In this document: piece after piece, positions 60,195 to 64,000 of the stretch | Position numbering within the stretch: position 1 is the stretch's first letter | Layout: each line of letters starts with the position of its first letter | Made by a program: the position numbers and the translations under genes | The notes under the pieces: model-generated | Told to the model about the DNA's origin: nothing | Seen by the model: only the letters and a program-made list of their open reading frames with translations | Databases searched by the model: none | From: Desulfosporosinus shakirovi | Lineage (GTDB): Bacteria; Bacillota; Desulfitobacteriia; Desulfitobacteriales; Desulfitobacteriaceae | Assembly: GCF_020595055.1 (NCBI RefSeq) | Contig: NZ_JAJDOO010000001.1 | Coordinates: forward strand, 373,664 to 437,663 | Direction of reading: 5' to 3' | DNA: 64,000 nt

Positions 60195-62699
60195 ATGGGC
60201 ATAATCACCAAGTTTATAGTTAAAAGTATTTTTGAAAAAAAATTACGTTCATTTCTAATAATCTTGGCAATCGTTCTTTCCTCGGGGGTATTTTTTGCTT
60301 CTATTGCTATTTCAGGGAGTCTAGAGGAAATGATTATTAAAGGGATCCAGGGTTCGATTGGGAATGCGGATATTATAATCACCCCCAGCGAGAAATCTCC
60401 TTCCCCCTATTTCTATATGGATAAAGCGGAGTTATATAAAAATCGTGCGGAATACATTATTGGGGAGCTTCAGGAAAACGCAGTTTATAAACCAAACAGG
60501 AATGAAGAAATCAGTATTAACATGACAGGAGCATCTATTGAAGACGTTCAAAAAATGAACCCATTCACAATTAAGCAGCAGTATAACCTATATCCTTTTG
60601 AAGGCAGAAAAATCATTATTGGAGAATCAGCCGCAGAGAAGTATCAGTTGAAGGCCGGAGACAGCCTGGATCTGGAATTTGGACAAGGTGGGACTACATC
60701 CAGACAGAGGTTTACAATATGTGGAATAGCTTCCTCGACAGGATTATTTAAAGGGAATACAAAATCAGCTTCTGCCATAGTACCCAGGGACTTTATAAGT
60801 AATTACAACAATGCGCGAGGCAAGGTAGGGTCTATCTATATCAAGCTTCTTAAGCCTGAAGACAAACAGGAAACGATTGAACTATTGTCCAATGACTATA
60901 GCAATTACAAGGTATTTGAACTTTTTCCTCTTGAAGAAATAAAGCAGGAAACCATGATGATATCCGCAGTATTTCTCATGCTGTCATCTATCGTTTTTTT
61001 TATGAGCATATTCATCATTTACTCCTCATTTAAAGTTATTACGACAGAAAAGCTACCAATAATAGGGACCTTTAGAAGTATTGGTGCTACAAAAAGAATG
61101 ACAAACTATTTATTATTAGGAGAAAGTATTATATATGGTATTATCGGTGGGCTTTTGGGATGTGGTGTAGGAGTAGGAATCTTATATCTTATGTCTTATG
61201 CCTTAAGCAAAATGGTCAATGGCTCTGAGGGAATGGAATTTAATGCTACAGTTCAATTTTCAGAAGTTAATTTTGTATTGGCTTTTTTGATGGCCATAAT
61301 TCTTTGCTTCGTAAGCTCCATCATTCCTATCTTAAAAGTATCAAAAATTCCGATCAAGGATATTGTTTTAAACTCTGTGCAAAAAAATACCAAACGAAGA
61401 AGGCTATGGACCATACTTGGGATAGTCTTTATGGTCATTGCGTTTATTTCTTCCCTCATAGATTCGGACAACTTAAGACCCATTTTGGGCAGCGTAGGAA
61501 TGCTAATGACCCTTACTGCCATCGTAATGCTTGTACCTAATCTTACTTCAGCTTTTGTCAGAGTCTTTGAAACGTTATATGTCTTTGTTTTTGGGAACAT
61601 AGGGATTCTTGCCGCCAAGAATTTGCGCGAGAATCAAAATATCATTAATAACATATCGATGCTCGCTATAGGTATAGCCTGCTTACTTTTGATCAATACA
61701 GCCAGTTATGATAATGTCATAAGCATAACAGATCAGTTTAAAAATGTTTCGTATGATATTGAAATGTATACGAACAAAGCGGATAGAAATATCGAGAACA
61801 GGTTGCTTAGTATTGATGGAGTGAAAGAAGTCTATGGAGATTATGAAGCTTACAGAGTAGAAATCGCCGATAAAAATGATAGGATATCTCGTATAAAAGG
61901 GGTCGATAAAAACAAGATTTTAGATTTCTGGAACATTAATATGGATGGAGATATTCAAGCTGAATTTGAACGACTTGATGAAGGACGTAATATTTTAATA
62001 ACCAACACTTTAAAGGAAAAGCTGAATTTGAACGAAGGAGATCTGATCAAGCTCAAAATGAAAAGCGGCGAAAAAGATTACAAGGTAATTGGCTTTTTTG
62101 ATGATTTTGCTACGAATAAAAACATTGGTTTAGTATCTCAAAGATTTTTAAAAGCAGATATGCAACTCAAGTATTATTCTGATATTTTCATAAAGACGTC
62201 TCAAAATCCAGAAGACGTGCTGAAGAAAATTGAAACAGAATTTATAAGACTTAAGCCCTACCTGGTCACAAAAAACGAACTTCAGGAAGAATACATGAGT
62301 TCCAATCAACAAGTCACTTTACTTATGTCGGGCTTTTCAGTTTTAGCAATCATCATCGGAGTTTTTGGAGTCCTGAACAATCTCCTGATAAGCTTTCTCG
62401 TACGTAAGCGTTCCCTTGCCGTATTTCGATCTATGGGAATGAGCAAGGTTCAAACTGTCAAGATGATTTTTATTGAAGCAATTACAGGGGGAGCGATAGG
62501 CGGATTACTAGGGGTTATGGCGGGAACCTTAATGATCGTTATCTTGGCCGGAACAAACAATTCTAAGGACATACATTTCCCTTTTAGTTCATATATAATT
62601 TATGTCCTGGCAGGTGTAACCCTAATGCTTATGGCATCGATAATTCCGGCCTTAAAATCCTCAAAGCTTGATATAGTATCATCGATAAAGCTTGAGTGA
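60195..62699 (+). CDS. Large FtsX-like ABC permease
   Basis: An 834-residue permease with two FtsX modules: an N-terminal helix, a large outer domain, and helices with TEKLPIIGTFRSIGATKRMT near residue 290. A second outer domain and a terminal module with VRKRSLAVFRSMGMSKVQTV near 735 follow. This 8- to 10-helix duplicated form resembles Gram-positive bacitracin-type or lipoprotein exporters. AGGAGAGATGAG precedes the ATG. It completes the ATPase/adaptor/permease set. Its stop codon lies inside a copy of the dispersed repeat. Confidence 0.88.
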   Translation: MGIITKFIVKSIFEKKLRSFLIILAIVLSSGVFFASIAISGSLEEMIIKGIQGSIGNADIIITPSEKSPSPYFYMDKAELYKNRAEYIIGELQENAVYKPNRNEEISINMTGASIEDVQKMNPFTIKQQYNLYPFEGRKIIIGESAAEKYQLKAGDSLDLEFGQGGTTSRQRFTICGIASSTGLFKGNTKSASAIVPRDFISNYNNARGKVGSIYIKLLKPEDKQETIELLSNDYSNYKVFELFPLEEIKQETMMISAVFLMLSSIVFFMSIFIIYSSFKVITTEKLPIIGTFRSIGATKRMTNYLLLGESIIYGIIGGLLGCGVGVGILYLMSYALSKMVNGSEGMEFNATVQFSEVNFVLAFLMAIILCFVSSIIPILKVSKIPIKDIVLNSVQKNTKRRRLWTILGIVFMVIAFISSLIDSDNLRPILGSVGMLMTLTAIVMLVPNLTSAFVRVFETLYVFVFGNIGILAAKNLRENQNIINNISMLAIGIACLLLINTASYDNVISITDQFKNVSYDIEMYTNKADRNIENRLLSIDGVKEVYGDYEAYRVEIADKNDRISRIKGVDKNKILDFWNINMDGDIQAEFERLDEGRNILITNTLKEKLNLNEGDLIKLKMKSGEKDYKVIGFFDDFATNKNIGLVSQRFLKADMQLKYYSDIFIKTSQNPEDVLKKIETEFIRLKPYLVTKNELQEEYMSSNQQVTLLMSGFSVLAIIIGVFGVLNNLLISFLVRKRSLAVFRSMGMSKVQTVKMIFIEAITGGAIGGLLGVMAGTLMIVILAGTNNSKDIHFPFSSYIIYVLAGVTLMLMASIIPALKSSKLDIVSSIKLE

Positions 62700-62722
62700 A
62701 CTCGTTAGCTAAAGCTGAACAT
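62695..62722 (-). repeat. Dispersed repeat core, copy E (overlaps a stop codon)
   Basis: On the minus strand it reads ATGTTCAGCTTTAGCTAACG plus AGTTCACT, nearly the same as the cores of copies A and D. The permease TGA (62697-62699) falls within it. Confidence 0.55.
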
Positions 62723-62822
62723 AGATAAAACTGGGAAGTAAAGAAAAATGCATCTTATCAAACATTCGCTATGCATAGTGAACTTTAAGAAACAAGGTAT
62801 TGAATAAGGAGAGATCAGAGGA

Positions 62823-63647
62823 ATGTTATTAATTGAGATCATGAAGGCAGTTATTCTTGGGATTGTCGAGGGAGTCACTGAGTGGTTACCCATCAGTAGT
62901 ACTGGGCATATGATTTTAGTTGACCAGTTTATACAGCTCAATATGAGTGAAGCGTTTAAAGAAATGTTTTTCGTTGTTATTCAGCTTGGTGCAATCATCT
63001 CTGTTGTAGTTTTGTACTGGAACAAGTTGGTCCCTGTGTCTTTTCAAAAGAAGTCAGCGGTAAAAAAAGATACTTTAGTACTGTGGTTGAAAATTCTTAC
63101 AGCCTGTATCCCAGCGGCAATCATTGGACTTTTGTATGACGATCAAATTGATGCACAGTTCTATAACTATCAGACTGTTGCGGTCACTTTAATTCTGTAT
63201 GGAATATTGTTTATCATAATCGAGAACCGAAACAAGAATTTAAGGCCAAGGATCAATAATCTTTCGCAAATTACCTATAAAACTGCACTCCTCATAGGAG
63301 TATTTCAAGTTTTAGCATTAATCCCCGGCACATCTCGTTCAGGCGCTACAATACTTGGTGCTATATTAATAGGCACTTCTAGAACGGTTGCAGCAGAATT
63401 TACATTCTTTTTAGCTATTCCTATTATGTTTGGTGCAAGCTTGATAAAAATATTAAAATTTGGGTTTGTTTTTACAAATAGTGAAATTTTGATTTTATTA
63501 ACGGGTATGATAGTTGCTTATATAGTATCAATTTTATCAATTAAATTTTTGGTAGGATATATCCAGAAGCATGACTTTAAGGTGTTCGGTTGGTATAGAA
63601 TTATATTAGGAATTATATTAGCGTTATATTTTTTAGTTAAGAGTTAG
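62823..63647 (+). CDS. uppP: Undecaprenyl-diphosphatase UppP (BacA)
   Basis: A 274-residue membrane phosphatase with eight or so helices. The signature [15 protein letters not shown] near residue 18 carries the catalytic Glu, and [15 protein letters not shown] near 164 the second motif with Arg/Ser. It recycles the wall carrier lipid by removing phosphate from undecaprenyl diphosphate and gives bacitracin resistance in many bacteria. It stands 120 bases after an export system of a type that can remove peptide antibiotics. Confidence 0.94.
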   Translation: MLLIEIMKAVILGIVEGVTEWLPISSTGHMILVDQFIQLNMSEAFKEMFFVVIQLGAIISVVVLYWNKLVPVSFQKKSAVKKDTLVLWLKILTACIPAAIIGLLYDDQIDAQFYNYQTVAVTLILYGILFIIIENRNKNLRPRINNLSQITYKTALLIGVFQVLALIPGTSRSGATILGAILIGTSRTVAAEFTFFLAIPIMFGASLIKILKFGFVFTNSEILILLTGMIVAYIVSILSIKFLVGYIQKHDFKVFGWYRIILGIILALYFLVKS

Positions 63648-63764
63648 ATAAAGTTAGAATTTATGAGCTTTGGCCATACATTAGCTAAAGATACCTTATA
63701 GCTGCATAATGGCTTATATGATTGAGGTTATATGATCAAATAACAACAACATTAAAAATAATAG

Positions 63765-63793
63765 TTGACAGAACAAGCTAAAGGATGTATTCT
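63765..63793 (+). promoter_or_regulatory. Strong sigma-A promoter P1 of the edge transcript
   Basis: TTGACA (63765-63770) and TATTCT (63788-63793), spaced 17 bases. Confidence 0.75.
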
Positions 63794-63881
63794 AACAAAG
63801 CGTCAAAACGACGCACAATGACTGAATAGCTACGGGGGTAAAACCTTCGAACCTTTGCATCGAAACAATACAAATTAGTTA

Positions 63882-63910
63882 TTGACAACGCGAGTTGAAA
63901 ATGCTAAGAT
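63882..63910 (+). promoter_or_regulatory. Strong sigma-A promoter P2 of the edge transcript
   Basis: TTGACA (63882-63887) and TAAGAT (63905-63910), spaced 17 bases, in tandem 117 bases after P1. Confidence 0.75.
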
Positions 63911-64000
63911 ATGGTTCCGGCCTAAACAGCCAAAGAAAATGATGGTCTTTGAAAACTAAACAACAAGGACAGCCAATGAGAGAAACTCGAAAGAGTTTCA

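Larger units (their letters stand above)
63648..64000 (+). other. Leader region probably belonging to an rRNA operon
   Basis: No protein gene is seen. It has two strong tandem promoters, a leader hairpin GCGTCAAAACGACGC (63800-63814), CTTTGAAAACTAAACAACAAGG near 63,950, of the kind found just upstream of 16S rRNA in this group, and a small hairpin GAAACTCGAAAGAGTTTC at the edge. The rRNA itself would start beyond the window. Confidence 0.55.

Noticed and set aside
63905..63945. c-di-GMP riboswitch suggested by CCGGCCTAAAC text
   Set aside because: The other conserved blocks of the GEMM class are absent, and the place fits an rRNA leader.

Overview
The window looks like the chromosome of an anaerobic, spore-forming Firmicute of the Peptococcaceae, most like Desulfosporosinus or Desulfitobacterium. 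The evidence is an adenylylsulfate-reductase-like pair, a siroheme nitrite/sulfite reductase gene, a lone molybdopterin oxidoreductase, CotF-type spore coat genes, a T-box leader, a c-di-AMP riboswitch and sigma-54 regulation. Genus is inferred from gene content only.

Layout. 1-2.4 kb: end of an SLC13-type anion transporter plus an AprA/AprB-like flavoprotein and ferredoxin. 2.5-3.6 kb: a Met-rich exported protein and two SHOCT-domain membrane proteins. 3.6-5.2 kb: a nitrite/sulfite reductase gene broken by one missing base. 5.7-7.8 kb: an OmpR-type two-component system. 7.9-14.9 kb (minus strand): a redox/ABC operon reading small exported protein, 4Fe-4S polyferredoxin (both decayed), DUF2318 protein, LolD-type ATPase, two FtsX permeases and a thioredoxin-CcdA fusion. 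In the fusion, the first Cys of the thioredoxin CxxC is an in-frame UGA followed by a SECIS-like hairpin, so it is a candidate selenoprotein. A near-consensus sigma-54 promoter heads the operon, and an NtrC-type regulator/kinase pair (15.2-17.7 kb) lies divergently behind a 17-bp-arm palindrome.

18-20.5 kb: ABC transporter with a decayed permease. 20.5-23.3 kb: two radical SAM proteins plus a LipM-like octanoyltransferase, a probable LipS1/LipS2-type lipoate pathway. 23.5-26.6 kb: DUF401 permease, a frameshifted Uma2 gene, a long palindrome, a repeat element and an ADP-ribosyltransferase-like gene. 26.8-30.3 kb: NlpC/P60 hydrolase under a c-di-AMP riboswitch, PlsC acyltransferase, HxlR regulator. 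30.5-35 kb: molybdopterin oxidoreductase; sigma factor with DUF4179 anti-sigma. 35.3-42 kb: CBS-PAS sigma-54 activator and a CoA-transferase/thiolase/acyl-CoA dehydrogenase operon with its own sigma-54-like promoter. 42.2-44.9 kb: a graveyard of truncated and frameshifted genes. 44.9-47.4 kb: duplicated CotF modules around an alcohol dehydrogenase. 47.7-49.4 kb: YtqB/MnmM methyltransferase, glutathione peroxidase, OhrR-type MarR regulator. 49.4-52 kb: T-box-controlled orphan trpBA. 52.1-57.2 kb: sugar ABC transporter and FGGY kinase. 57.2-63.6 kb: MerR regulator, a MacAB-like export system, UppP. The window ends in tandem promoters that look like the leader of an rRNA operon.

Two themes cross the window. 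About twenty frameshift or nonsense lesions lie in otherwise recognisable genes. Several are single-base indels in homopolymers, which may be sequence errors; others are multiply broken genes, which are real decay. A family of short structured repeats, possibly remnants of IS200/IS605 ends, occurs at five intergenic places.
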